Assembly (NCBI GenBank): GCA_946482365.1
Contig: CAMLQY010000003.1
Location: forward strand, 1 to 64,000
Origin: an uncultured Actinomycetes bacterium
GTDB taxonomy: Bacteria > Actinomycetota > Thermoleophilia > Solirubrobacterales > 70-9
Reading direction: 5' to 3'
DNA: 64,000 nt
Shown piece by piece: positions 7,995 to 17,530 of the stretch. Below the pieces are notes generated by a model. The model was not told where the DNA came from, searched no databases, and saw only the letters and a program-made list of their open reading frames with translations. Position 1 is the stretch's first letter. Each line of letters starts with the position of its first letter. A program made the position numbers and the translations under genes.

Positions 7995-9448
7995 CAGCCT
8001 TCCGCGAGCTCGGCCTCTCGCCGCAGATCCAGCAGGCGCTCGACGAGCTCGGCTTCGAGGACCCGACGCCGATCCAGGACCAGGCGATCCCGGAGCTGCT
8101 CGCCGGCCACGACGTGATCGGCCAGGCTCAGACCGGCACCGGCAAGACCGCCGCCTTCGGGCTGCCATTGCTGCAGTACGTCGACCCGGCCGTCGACGAG
8201 GTACAGGCGATCGTGCTGACCCCGACGCGCGAGCTCTGCATCCAGGTGACGCAGGCGCTGCGCTCCTACGCAGAGCACCTCGACGTCGAGATCGTCGCCG
8301 TCTTCGGCGGCGCCCCGATCAAGTCCCAGCAGTCCCAGCTGCGCTCCGGGGCCCATGTCGTCGTCGCCACCGTGGGACGGATGATGGACCTGATGAGCCG
8401 CCGCTCGCTGGTCCTCACGGCTGCCCGCTACGTCGTCCTCGACGAGGCCGACGAGATGCTCGACCTCGGCTTCATCGAGGACGTCGAGAAGATCCTGCGG
8501 ATGTGTCCGAGCGGGCGCCAGACGGCCCTCTTCTCGGCGACGATGCCGCCGCCGATCAAGCGGCTGGCGGAGAGCTACATGTACGACCCGACGACGATCC
8601 GGATCACGCCGAAGACGCTGACCGTCGACGCGATCGCCCAGGCCTACGTCGAGGTCGGCGCAAAAGAGAAGGCGGCGCGGCTGGTCGAGCTGCTGCGGAC
8701 CGAGGAACCCGAGCAGGCGATCATCTTCTGCCGCACCAAAATCGGCGCCTCGCGGCTGGAGAAGACCCTGAAGGACAAGGGGCTCGACGTTAAGGCGCTG
8801 CACGGCGACATGAGCCAGGGCTCCCGCGACGGCGTGATGATCGCCTTCAAGGACCACCGGGTGCGGCTGCTGGTCGCCACCGACATCGCCGCCCGCGGGC
8901 TCGACATCGAGCACGTCACCCACGTGATCAACTACGACGTGCCCGCCTCCTCGGAGGTCTACGTGCACCGGATCGGGCGCACCGGCCGGGTCGGGCGGAC
9001 CGGCCGCGCGATCACCCTCGTCACCCCCGCCCAGCGCGAGGAGATCGGCCGCATCGAGCGCGACGTGAAGACGACGATCGGCGAGTGGGAAACGCCGGAG
9101 GAGCGCCTCGAGCACGCCCCCCGCCCGCGTCGCCGCGAGCGCGAGCCCAAGCCGGCCGCCGCGAAGCCCGCCGGGGCCAACGGGGCCGGAGATGACGCCG
9201 GGGGATCGGATGGCCCGGTCAAGCTCTTCGTCAACCGCGGCGAGCGCAGCGGCATCACCGAAGACGACCTCCGCTGGGCGCTGCGCGAGGGCGCCGTCCT
9301 CTCCGACGAGGAGATCCACGACGTCAGCGTCCTGCACCGCTTCTCCTTCGTCCGGGTGGCGCCCGACAAGGCCGAGCGCACCGTGGAGTTCCTCGACGGG
9401 ACGAAGCTGAAAGGCAAGGAGATCCGGCTGGAGATAGCCCGGAACTAG
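7991..9448 (+). CDS. DEAD-box RNA helicase (CsdA/DbpA-like)
   Basis: The 485-aa protein is an ATP-dependent RNA helicase. The motifs are complete: Q motif (FEDPTPIQDQAI), AQTGTGKT, PTRELCIQ, DEAD (VLDEADEML), SAT, and HRIGRTGR. After a basic Pro/Ala-rich linker (about residues 370-400) comes a DbpA-type RNA-binding domain (KLFVNRGERSGITEDDL to the end), as in ribosome-assembly or cold-shock helicases. It is translationally coupled to the oxidoreductase gene upstream. Confidence 0.95.
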   Translation: MTAFRELGLSPQIQQALDELGFEDPTPIQDQAIPELLAGHDVIGQAQTGTGKTAAFGLPLLQYVDPAVDEVQAIVLTPTRELCIQVTQALRSYAEHLDVEIVAVFGGAPIKSQQSQLRSGAHVVVATVGRMMDLMSRRSLVLTAARYVVLDEADEMLDLGFIEDVEKILRMCPSGRQTALFSATMPPPIKRLAESYMYDPTTIRITPKTLTVDAIAQAYVEVGAKEKAARLVELLRTEEPEQAIIFCRTKIGASRLEKTLKDKGLDVKALHGDMSQGSRDGVMIAFKDHRVRLLVATDIAARGLDIEHVTHVINYDVPASSEVYVHRIGRTGRVGRTGRAITLVTPAQREEIGRIERDVKTTIGEWETPEERLEHAPRPRRREREPKPAAAKPAGANGAGDDAGGSDGPVKLFVNRGERSGITEDDLRWALREGAVLSDEEIHDVSVLHRFSFVRVAPDKAERTVEFLDGTKLKGKEIRLEIARN

Positions 9449-9470
9449 GAGGGCCTAGCCTAGGCAGCCG

Positions 9471-9836
9471 CTACGCCTGCGTCAGCTCGGCGATGCGGGT
9501 GAAGAGAGCCTCGAAGTCGATCGGCTTGGTGACGTAGCCGCTGACCTCGACGTCGTTCGCGGCACCCGCGTCCATCTGGTCCTGGTGGGCGCTGACTATG
9601 AGCACCGGGGTGTCGACCCCGGCGGAACGCAGCTCGCGCAGGGCTTCGATGCCGGATTTGCGCGGCATCATCGCGTCGAGCAAGAGGATGTCCGGGGCGG
9701 GGTCGGCGGCGCGCATCGATTCGATCACCTCGACGCCGTCGGCAGCGGTGAGGACCTCGTAGCCCTCCATCTCCAGCCTCGTCCGCAGCAGCAGGAGAAT
9801 GGTCTCGGAATCGTCGGCGATCAGGACGCGCGTCAT
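9471..9836 (-). CDS. Single-domain response regulator
   Basis: The 121-aa protein is a lone CheY-like receiver domain. Acidic pocket DD at residues 8-9, phospho-acceptor Asp54 (LLLDAMMP), the SAH switch segment and Lys in VTKPI are all present. There is no output domain, so it acts by protein contact or passes phosphate on. Its ATG overlaps the histidine kinase stop (ATGA), marking it as the kinase's partner. Confidence 0.92.
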   Translation of the reverse strand: MTRVLIADDSETILLLLRTRLEMEGYEVLTAADGVEVIESMRAADPAPDILLLDAMMPRKSGIEALRELRSAGVDTPVLIVSAHQDQMDAGAANDVEVSGYVTKPIDFEALFTRIAELTQA

Positions 9837-11092
9837 ACCGCCACCGCCGGCAACCGCACTCGGAAGGTGGAGCCGGCCCCGGGGCTCGACTCGGCCTCGA
9901 TCGTGCCGCCGTGCAGCTCGACCAGCGACTTGGAGATCGCCAGGCCGAGGCCGGTGCCGCCGACGTGCTGGGTCAGCCCCGCGTCGCCGCGCGTGAAGCG
10001 ATCGAATATGTGCTCGAGCTGGTCCTCTGGCATGCCGGGCCCGTCGTCGCGGACGGCCATCTCCACCTCGCCGTCACGGTGGCTGGCCGTCACCTCGATC
10101 GACGCGCGGTCGGGACTGTACTCGTGCGCGTTGGTGATCAGGTTCACCAGCACCTGGCGGATCCGGTCGCGGTCGACGCTGACCTGGGGCAGGCCCAGGT
10201 CGACCCGCTGGTCCAGCGACTGCCCCCGTGCTTCGGTCTGGCTGCGCATCGTGCGTACCGCGTCCTCGATCAGCGAGGCGACGTCGGTGGGGGACGGTTT
10301 GATCGTCAGCCGCCCGGCGTCGCTGCGCGCCAGGTCGAGCAGGTCGTTGAGCAGCCGCACCAGGTGGCGCGTGTTGTCGAGGATGATCTCGACCGTGTCG
10401 GCCTGCGCAGGGCTGAGCTTGTCGCGCTCCAGCATCAGGAGCTCGGCGAATCCCTGCACCGAGGTGAGCGGGCTGCGCAGCTCGTGCGAGGCGGTGAGGA
10501 CGAACTCGTCCTTCATCGTTTCCAGCTGGTCCCGCTCGCCGGCACGCCGCTGCAGCTCGGCGGCCATCTCGTTGAAGGCTTCGCCGAGCGCGGCGGTCTC
10601 CGAGAGCCCGCCGACCTTGACCCGTGTATCGAGGTCGCCGCCGGCGAGCCGGCCGGAGGCGTCGACCAGCTCCTCCAGCGGCCGCCGCATCGAGGCGATC
10701 AGGCCGGTGAAGAGCAGCGCCGCCCCGGTCAGGCCGGCGATCAGGCCGGCCCCGACCAGCAGCGCGGTGTCGCGGGTCTCGCCGTCGATCTCCTCGCGCA
10801 GCCTCTGTCGCGCTTGTTTCTGGGCGACGATCTCGGCGCTCGCCGGGCCACGGGGCGCCCCTTCAGCCAGCCGGTTGCGAGCGGCGATCTCCACCTGGTA
10901 GGAGCGCGCGGTGGCGTCCTCGAAGTCCTGACGCTGCTGGAGGAAGCGAGCGACGCCGATCACGGCGAGGCCGGTGAGCACCGCGAACGCGATCGCAAAG
11001 CCGATCGTCAGCCGGTTGGCGACCGACGGGCTGAGGCGGAATCGGCGTCGGGAATATGCTTGCGCGGCTATGGGCGACGAGGCTACAGGCAC
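9833..11092 (-). CDS. Membrane sensor histidine kinase
   Basis: Domains in order: a transmembrane helix (TIGFAIAFAVLTGLAVIGVA), a short extracytoplasmic helical sensor region, a second helix (LLVGAGLIAGLTGAALLF), HAMP, HisKA with ASHELRSPL (His near residue 203) and a HATPase domain (NAHEYSP, DDGPGMP, GGTGLGLAISK). It probably phosphorylates the receiver protein encoded next. The start is unclear: GTG 11092 is used here, and it overlaps the divergent phosphotransferase start (11070) by 23 nt. An ATG at 11200 would overlap by 131 nt and adds residues that look non-coding. No ATG, GTG or TTG lies between 11092 and the first membrane helix. Confidence 0.88.
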   Translation of the reverse strand: MPVASSPIAAQAYSRRRFRLSPSVANRLTIGFAIAFAVLTGLAVIGVARFLQQRQDFEDATARSYQVEIAARNRLAEGAPRGPASAEIVAQKQARQRLREEIDGETRDTALLVGAGLIAGLTGAALLFTGLIASMRRPLEELVDASGRLAGGDLDTRVKVGGLSETAALGEAFNEMAAELQRRAGERDQLETMKDEFVLTASHELRSPLTSVQGFAELLMLERDKLSPAQADTVEIILDNTRHLVRLLNDLLDLARSDAGRLTIKPSPTDVASLIEDAVRTMRSQTEARGQSLDQRVDLGLPQVSVDRDRIRQVLVNLITNAHEYSPDRASIEVTASHRDGEVEMAVRDDGPGMPEDQLEHIFDRFTRGDAGLTQHVGGTGLGLAISKSLVELHGGTIEAESSPGAGSTFRVRLPAVAV

Positions 11093-12134
11093 GGCCGACG
11101 GCACCGCCGAGGCCCCGCAGGGGATCGAGAGGGACGGCGTCGAAGCCTGGTTCGCCGCGCACGTTCCGTCCGCGCGGCTGCCGCTCAGCTTCGAGCGCAT
11201 CTCGGGCGGGCACTCGAACCTGACCTACGGCGTGCGTGACGCCGCCGCCGGGCGCTGGGCGCTGCGGCGGCCGCCGCTGGGCAAGCGACTCGGCTCGGCC
11301 CACGACATGGGTCGCGAGCACAGGGTCGTCTCGGCGCTGGCACCGACCTCCGTCCCGGTCCCCCCGGTTGCCGGGCTCTGCGAGGACGAGAGCGTCAACG
11401 GCGCCCCCTTCTACGTGATGGAGTTCGTTGAGGGGCCGATCCTGCGCGGCCTGGCGGAGGCCGAGGCCTTCCCGGACGAGGACGACCGCCGCGCGATCGG
11501 CGAGCGCGTCGTCGACACGCTGGTCGAGATCCACGCCGTCGACCCCGACGCGGTCGGGCTGGGCGAGCTGGGCCGCAAGGAGGACTACGTCGCCCGCCAG
11601 CTGCACCGCTGGCACGGCCAGTGGGAGAAGTCGAAGACGCGCGAGCTCGACGCGGTCGACGCCGTCCACGGCCGCCTCGCGGCCCGCATACCCGAGCAGG
11701 GGCCGGCGACGATCGTCCACGGCGACTACCGGCTCGACAACATGATCCTGACGCCGGGGGGCGAGGTCGCCGCGGTCGTCGACTGGGAGCTCTGCACCCT
11801 CGGCGACCCGCTCGCGGACGTCGGCCTGCTGATGGTCTACTGGCCCGAGCCGGGCGACGAGCTGGTCGCCCTCGGCCAGCCGGCGAGCCTGGCGCCGGGC
11901 TTCCCCAGCCGCGCAGAGCTAGCGGCCCGCTACGCCGAGCGCTCCGGCCGCGACCTCTCCCAGCTCGACTTCTTCGTCGCCCTCGGCTACTGGAAGCTGG
12001 CGATCATCCTCGAGGGCGTCTACGCCCGCTACGCGGCCGGCCAGTACGGCAAGGTCGACCCCGGCATCGAAGAGTTCGCCCGCCTGGTCGAGCGCCTGGC
12101 CGAGGCGGCCGACGAGGCCGAGCGGCGCAGTTGA
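11070..12134 (+). CDS. APH-family phosphotransferase
   Basis: The 354-aa protein has the aminoglycoside-phosphotransferase/choline-kinase fold. The nucleotide loop region (ISGGHSNLTYGV), the Brenner motif IVHGDYRLDNMIL and the Mg-binding segment VVDWELCTLGDP are intact. This subgroup is common in actinobacteria beside acyl-CoA dehydrogenases and resembles the N-terminal kinase-like domain of ACAD10-type proteins, so the substrate may be a hydroxyacyl compound rather than an antibiotic. Upstream in-frame codons to 10974 lie inside the histidine kinase gene and were rejected. Confidence 0.85.
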   Translation: MGDEATGTADGTAEAPQGIERDGVEAWFAAHVPSARLPLSFERISGGHSNLTYGVRDAAAGRWALRRPPLGKRLGSAHDMGREHRVVSALAPTSVPVPPVAGLCEDESVNGAPFYVMEFVEGPILRGLAEAEAFPDEDDRRAIGERVVDTLVEIHAVDPDAVGLGELGRKEDYVARQLHRWHGQWEKSKTRELDAVDAVHGRLAARIPEQGPATIVHGDYRLDNMILTPGGEVAAVVDWELCTLGDPLADVGLLMVYWPEPGDELVALGQPASLAPGFPSRAELAARYAERSGRDLSQLDFFVALGYWKLAIILEGVYARYAAGQYGKVDPGIEEFARLVERLAEAADEAERRS

Positions 12135-12197
12135 GCGCGGCCGTCCAGGCCGCTTGACATGCTCGGCGCCGACCTGCAAAGGTCGCTAGAGAAAAGC

Positions 12198-12220
12198 CAT
12201 GGAGCCGATACGGCTCCATG
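12198..12220 (+). promoter_or_regulatory. 5' leader hairpin
   Basis: CATGGAGCCG (12198-12207) and CGGCTCCATG (12211-12220) form a 10-bp perfect stem with a 3-nt loop, 13 nt ahead of the AAGGAG ribosome site of the next gene. It may stabilise the leader or end transcription from upstream; no T-run follows. Confidence 0.4.
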
Positions 12221-12243
12221 CACCCTCGACTTAAGGAGATCCC

Positions 12244-12915
12244 GTGAAGCAGATTCGCAAGCGGCTCACGTACGCAAACGTGATGTCGTCGATGGCCGTC
12301 TTCCTCGTCCTCGGCGGCGCCACGGCGTTCGCCGCTCTCGGCAAGAACACCGTCGGCACCAAGCAGCTGAAGAAGAACGCCGTCACCACCGCCAAGATCA
12401 AGAACAACGCGGTGACGACGGCCAAGATCAAGAACAGCGCGGTCACCGGGGCCAAGCTGAACGAGTCGACGCTCGGCCAGGTCCCGAGCGCGGCCAGCGC
12501 CGACAATGCGACCAACGCGGGGAACGCCAACACGGTCGCCGGGAACACGATCAGGAAGATGCTCTACTCCGCCAATGAAAATACGGGAACTCAGACCGTC
12601 CTCTCACTGAACGGCCTGACGATCACGGCCAACTGCGACGGCGGCACCCTGGAGGTCATTGCCACGACCTCGGTCAACGATTCGCTTATCCACTCCGGTG
12701 GGACCGTCCTCGGCGACGCAGCCTTCTATAACGAGGAGGACAGTTTCGAAATAGGCGACGAACACGAGATCACGGCCGAACTGGAAGCAGACTCCAACCA
12801 GGGCACCTTCACCTACGCCAACCCCACTGGGGCTGTCGTCACCGCGGTTTGGGCGTCCGAGGAAGGGTCTCCCATCGGCAAAGACTGCTTCTTCGGGGGC
12901 CACGCAACCGGCTGA
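12244..12915 (+). CDS. Exported Lys-rich repeat protein 1
   Basis: The 223-aa protein has an N-terminal basic/hydrophobic export or anchor segment (KRLTYANVMSSMAVFLVLGG) followed by imperfect 10-residue repeats of the type KKNAVTTAKI (residues about 40-75), then a C-terminal beta-rich domain with two Cys. The family is known to me from Solirubrobacterales genomes, without an assigned function; the regular repeats suggest a beta-solenoid stalk. GTG 12244 is set by AAGGAG five bases upstream. It is the first of three paralogues in tandem and is followed by a terminator. Confidence 0.85.
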   Translation: MKQIRKRLTYANVMSSMAVFLVLGGATAFAALGKNTVGTKQLKKNAVTTAKIKNNAVTTAKIKNSAVTGAKLNESTLGQVPSAASADNATNAGNANTVAGNTIRKMLYSANENTGTQTVLSLNGLTITANCDGGTLEVIATTSVNDSLIHSGGTVLGDAAFYNEEDSFEIGDEHEITAELEADSNQGTFTYANPTGAVVTAVWASEEGSPIGKDCFFGGHATG

Positions 12916-12947
12916 GATAGGTAGCGGAGCACCGAAGTTAGGCACTC

Positions 12948-12975
12948 AAAGGGCCGGGCGCACGCCCGGCCCTTT
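12948..12975 (+). terminator. Intrinsic terminator after the first repeat protein
   Basis: AAAGGGCCGGGCG (12948-12960) and its complement (12963-12975) form a 13-bp GC-rich stem with a 2-nt loop ending in CCCTTTG. It lies 33 bp after the stop and can work in both directions. Confidence 0.75.
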
Positions 12976-13052
12976 GCTGTCGCCCAGGCCGACCCCGCCT
13001 ACTTGCAATCCTTCTGCGTTCTCTCGTTTCTCGATCTTGCAGGAGGACCTCG

Positions 13053-13757
13053 ATGCAGATCCGCAAGCGCCTCACTTACGCCAACGTCGTCTCGACCCTC
13101 GCCGTCTTTCTCGTCATCGGCGGTGCTACGGCCATTGCGGCCAAGGTGCCCAGGCATAGCGTCGGTCCTCGTCAGCTGAAGGCGAATGCCGTCACCACGC
13201 TGAAGATCAAGGCGAACGCGGTGACCAATCGCAAGATCAAGAAGAACGCGGTCACGACCGTGAAGATCAGGGACGGCTCTGTGAGCGGGGTGAAGATCGC
13301 ATCCGAGGCCGTCGACTTCGACAAGATCGCGACGGGCACGAACGTGATCGCGACAGCCGGCGGCGGACCGGTCGCGGCAGACAGTGCGACGGCCGCGACG
13401 ATTCCCCTCGCCGGGACGACCAGCTTCACGCCCCAGGCCGGCCTGGTCGACTTCCTCAGCGTCGAGGTGAGGGGCAACGATCTCGCTGCGACCGGCGCCG
13501 AACCCTGTGCCCCTGAAGTCAGGCCCTACGTCAACGGGGATGCGTTCGAAATGGCTGAAGGCTTTCTCGTCGTCAGCGCCGGCGAACCGACGCCGGAGGA
13601 CCCCAGCGGGCTGCGGCCGGTGGCCGGCGCCACCGCACCGCTCGGGATGACGAGCCCGGGAGTCGCGCAGGCCATCTCGCTCAAACTCTTCGGCGATCCC
13701 AAATGCACCGAAGGTTCGACCGTCTCGGTGGCGATCGCCATTACTCGAGCCAAGTAG
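13053..13757 (+). CDS. Exported Lys-rich repeat protein 2
   Basis: A 234-aa paralogue of the preceding gene. The same N-terminal segment (RKRLTYANVVSTLAVFLVIGG) is followed by 10-residue repeats (KANAVTTLKI, KKNAVTTVKI, residues about 45-85) and an unrelated-looking C-terminal domain with two Cys (EPCAPEV, DPKCTEG). Only the N-terminal repeat half is clearly shared, which points to domain swapping behind a common stalk. ATG 13053 follows AGGAGG by six bases. Confidence 0.82.
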   Translation: MQIRKRLTYANVVSTLAVFLVIGGATAIAAKVPRHSVGPRQLKANAVTTLKIKANAVTNRKIKKNAVTTVKIRDGSVSGVKIASEAVDFDKIATGTNVIATAGGGPVAADSATAATIPLAGTTSFTPQAGLVDFLSVEVRGNDLAATGAEPCAPEVRPYVNGDAFEMAEGFLVVSAGEPTPEDPSGLRPVAGATAPLGMTSPGVAQAISLKLFGDPKCTEGSTVSVAIAITRAK

Positions 13758-13873
13758 GGGGAACGTCTTCGGCCGACCCGACCGCTGACGCGTCGCGGGT
13801 CGGCCGGCAGGATTCGAAGCAGGCGCCGCGAAGGCAAGTCGAGCTCTATCCAGCTAAATACAAGGAGAGACCC

Positions 13874-14563
13874 TTGACGAAGCCTCGCAAGCGGCTCACG
13901 TACGCAAACGTGATGTCATCGATCGCCGTCTTCCTCGTCCTCGGAGGCGCCAGCGCCGTCGCCGCGAAGAAGATCGGCAGCAACGAACTGAAGAGCAACT
14001 CGGTCACCACCGCCAAGCTCAAGAAGAATGCCGTGACCGCGGCGAAGATCAAGAAGAACGCGGTCACCACGGCCAAACTCAAGAATGGCGCGGTGACAGG
14101 TGCCAAGATCAACCTCTCGACCCTGGGCACGGTGCCGAGCGCCAGCAACGCGAACGTCGCCAGCAGCGTGACGGGCCGAATTCCGTTCTCGGTCAACACC
14201 GGGCCCGGGACCCACACCATCGCCACCGTCGGCCCGTTCACGATTCGGGGCGTCTGCCGCATCAACGAAGGCGGCACCGACGAAGGTGAATTGGAGCTGC
14301 TGACCTCCGTGGACGGCGCTGTGATGGACGACAACAACGGCAACGAGTTCACGCCGTTCGACGTCAGCGACAACCCCGCCTTCCTCTACGACAACTCGAG
14401 CGGAACCGGCGAAATAGAGATCGAGATCGCCGAAGAACCCGGCCTGATCGCAGTGGCGCCCGAGGGCACCGCGATCGTCACCCAAAACGAGAGCATCGGG
14501 TTCAACCTCACCGGACATGCCGGCCAGTGCTACTTCGGTGGCCTGATTCAGAAGATCGGCTAG
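13874..14563 (+). CDS. Exported Lys-rich repeat protein 3
   Basis: The 229-aa third paralogue has the N-terminus TKPRKRLTYANVMSSIAVFLVLGG and repeats KSNSVTTAKL, KKNAVTAAKI, KKNAVTTAKL, then a beta-rich domain similar in layout to protein 1 (TIATVGPFTIRGVC, GHAGQCYFGG). The start is TTG 13874, chosen because AAGGAG lies six bases upstream and the residues that follow match the start of the two paralogues; the frame is open to 13703 but that part overlaps protein 2. The three paralogues use GTG, ATG and TTG starts. Confidence 0.82.
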   Translation: MTKPRKRLTYANVMSSIAVFLVLGGASAVAAKKIGSNELKSNSVTTAKLKKNAVTAAKIKKNAVTTAKLKNGAVTGAKINLSTLGTVPSASNANVASSVTGRIPFSVNTGPGTHTIATVGPFTIRGVCRINEGGTDEGELELLTSVDGAVMDDNNGNEFTPFDVSDNPAFLYDNSSGTGEIEIEIAEEPGLIAVAPEGTAIVTQNESIGFNLTGHAGQCYFGGLIQKIG

Positions 14564-14583
14564 ACGACTGAGCAGATGATCAC

Positions 14584-14613
14584 GGGAAGGCCGGGCACAT
14601 GCCCGGCCTTCCC
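14584..14613. terminator. Bidirectional intrinsic terminator
   Basis: A 14-bp perfect stem (14584-14597 and 14600-14613) with a 2-nt loop is followed by TCTTTG. It sits between the convergent repeat-protein and acyl-CoA dehydrogenase genes and can serve both. Confidence 0.75.
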
Positions 14614-14622
14614 TCTTTGTCC

Positions 14623-15885
<1,263 letters not shown>

Positions 15886-15937
15886 CGAGTGGGTCCTCTC
15901 CTCGGGGCTGGGTGGCCGGAACGGTACCGGCGGAGAA

Positions 15938-16501
15938 CTAACCGCGGCGGTACCGGGCGAAGAGCTCGCCCTCGTGCTCGAGCAGCCAGAGGAGATCGAG
16001 CTCCGCCACGTCGGCCAGGGCGCCTTCGAGGATGTGCGGAGCACCGCCGCCGGTGAGCTTCGGGGCGATCGTCAGGAAGAGCTCGTCGACGAGGTCCGCC
16101 GCCTGCAGCGAGCCGTGCAGGGTGGGCCCTCCCTCGCAGATGACGGCGCGCACCCCTTCCTCTCTCAGGGAGCGCAGTAGGTCGGAGAGGTCAGCCCACT
16201 CCCCCCGCCCGCTTTCGACCACGATCAGCCGTTTCTCGAGGCCGGCGTAGCGCTCGGCGCGCATCGTCCCGGCGCCGATCATCACCGCGTCGAAGCGGGT
16301 GCGCAGGCCGGCGAGCATCGCCGTGTCCGTGCTCGATCCGATCGGCCCCGACTTGCCGCCGATCGTCGCCCGCCCGTCGACGGTCGCCGCGAAGTTCATC
16401 GCCACGAAGGGGCGGTCGTCGCGTGGGTGCTCCCACGGGCGGTAGGAGCCGAGTTGCTCCTCGACCGTGGTCTCGCCGGGATCAGGGATCAGGCGCCGCA
16501 C
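15938..16501 (-). CDS. RibD C-terminal-domain reductase
   Basis: The 187-aa protein matches the dihydrofolate-reductase-like RibD_C domain: RPFVAMNFAATVDGRAT, DAVMIGAGTMRAERY and ICEGGPTLHGSL, which in RibD bind NADPH and the aminopyrimidine. Stand-alone actinobacterial members are called pyrimidine reductases. It is shorter than many of them, lacking the segment between the GTMRAE motif and the second Rossmann half, so activity in riboflavin synthesis is uncertain. It lies 52 bp upstream of the acyl-CoA dehydrogenase gene on the same strand. Confidence 0.8.
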   Translation of the reverse strand: MRRLIPDPGETTVEEQLGSYRPWEHPRDDRPFVAMNFAATVDGRATIGGKSGPIGSSTDTAMLAGLRTRFDAVMIGAGTMRAERYAGLEKRLIVVESGRGEWADLSDLLRSLREEGVRAVICEGGPTLHGSLQAADLVDELFLTIAPKLTGGGAPHILEGALADVAELDLLWLLEHEGELFARYRRG

Positions 16502-16522
16502 TGGTGCGGAGCCTAGTGCCCC

Positions 16523-17509
16523 TCAGTAGTCGTGCCAGCCGGCGAACTCGCGTCCGGCGAAGCGCTGCAGCTCGGCGACGTCGGTGCCGAAGCGGCCGCG
16601 GATCGTCTCGAAGAGTTCGTCGGGCAGCTCCGGCTTCGGCGCCGGCGGCTTCTCGGGGTCGTGGACGACCTTCTCGACGATCCAGCGCATCGACTCGGGC
16701 AGGCGGTCGAAGTTGCGGTCGAAGGAGCGGAAGCCGGGCAGCTTGATCAGCTTCTCCATGAACTGGTATTTGTCGCCCTGCTTGGCGCTCGACTTCTCCC
16801 ACTCGCGGTCGAACTGCTCGGAGGTGAAGCTCGCCTCGACGCCGGCGAAGGCGAACGCCTTGCGCATCGTCTCCTCGCGTTCGGCCTGCAGCTCCTCCTG
16901 GGTGATGACCTCGATCTGCTCGTGGTCGAAGAGCTCCAGGTAGGGCTGCAGCTGCATCCAGTACTTGGAGCGGTTCATGTAGGAGGAGTCGGGATCGGAG
17001 AGGACCTCGACCAGCTCGCCGGTCTCATAGCCGGCGCCGGTCGCGTGCACCCAGTGGGAGAGGATCCGCTTGATCGGGTCGCGCACCATGTAGAGCAGGC
17101 GCGCGTCGGGGCAGTGCTCCCTGATCCGCGCCGGGACCCCCTCGAAGCGGGGCAGGTTCGTGTAGTGCGGGGAGGACTCGCCGCGCACCTCGAAGCGGTC
17201 GTCGAAGCGGCTCGCGTACCAGTCGAGGCCGAGGTCCCAGTTCAGCTCGGCGGTGAAGAAGTTGAGCTCCTTCGGCTTCGACATCTGAATTTCGGGGTGC
17301 AGGCCGAGGTAGTGGTGGATGCTGGTCGTGCCGCACTTCAGCCCGCCGATGATGATCAGGTTGGGCAGCTCGGCATGGCGCTTGCGCCGGCGGCGGAAGC
17401 GGCTGCGGCGGTCGGCCGTGTAGCGCTCGCGCGCTCGCGCGCACATCGCCTCGTCGGCGGGGTCGCGGAGAGCCGGCTTCACCGGAATCTGCTGGTCGAT
17501 CTCTGGCAC
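16523..17509 (-). CDS. Sulfotransferase
   Basis: The 328-aa protein is a PAPS-dependent sulfotransferase. The 5'-phosphosulfate loop is LIIIGGLKCGTTSIHHYL and the 3'-phosphate motif is YMVRDPIKRILSHW. The acceptor is not known; such enzymes modify lipids, sugars or secondary metabolites. GTG 17509 is preferred because it gives a normal N-terminus and stops short of the divergent membrane-protein gene starting at 17531; the frame remains open far upstream but there it is antisense to that gene. Confidence 0.88.
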   Translation of the reverse strand: MPEIDQQIPVKPALRDPADEAMCARARERYTADRRSRFRRRRKRHAELPNLIIIGGLKCGTTSIHHYLGLHPEIQMSKPKELNFFTAELNWDLGLDWYASRFDDRFEVRGESSPHYTNLPRFEGVPARIREHCPDARLLYMVRDPIKRILSHWVHATGAGYETGELVEVLSDPDSSYMNRSKYWMQLQPYLELFDHEQIEVITQEELQAEREETMRKAFAFAGVEASFTSEQFDREWEKSSAKQGDKYQFMEKLIKLPGFRSFDRNFDRLPESMRWIVEKVVHDPEKPPAPKPELPDELFETIRGRFGTDVAELQRFAGREFAGWHDY

Positions 17510-17530
17510 GAGCGGGCTAGTGTAGCTGCG

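Noticed and set aside
11070..12134. Aminoglycoside resistance gene
   Set aside because: The APH fold is shared by many kinases; the sequence fits the actinobacterial acyl-CoA-dehydrogenase-associated group better and no resistance context is present.
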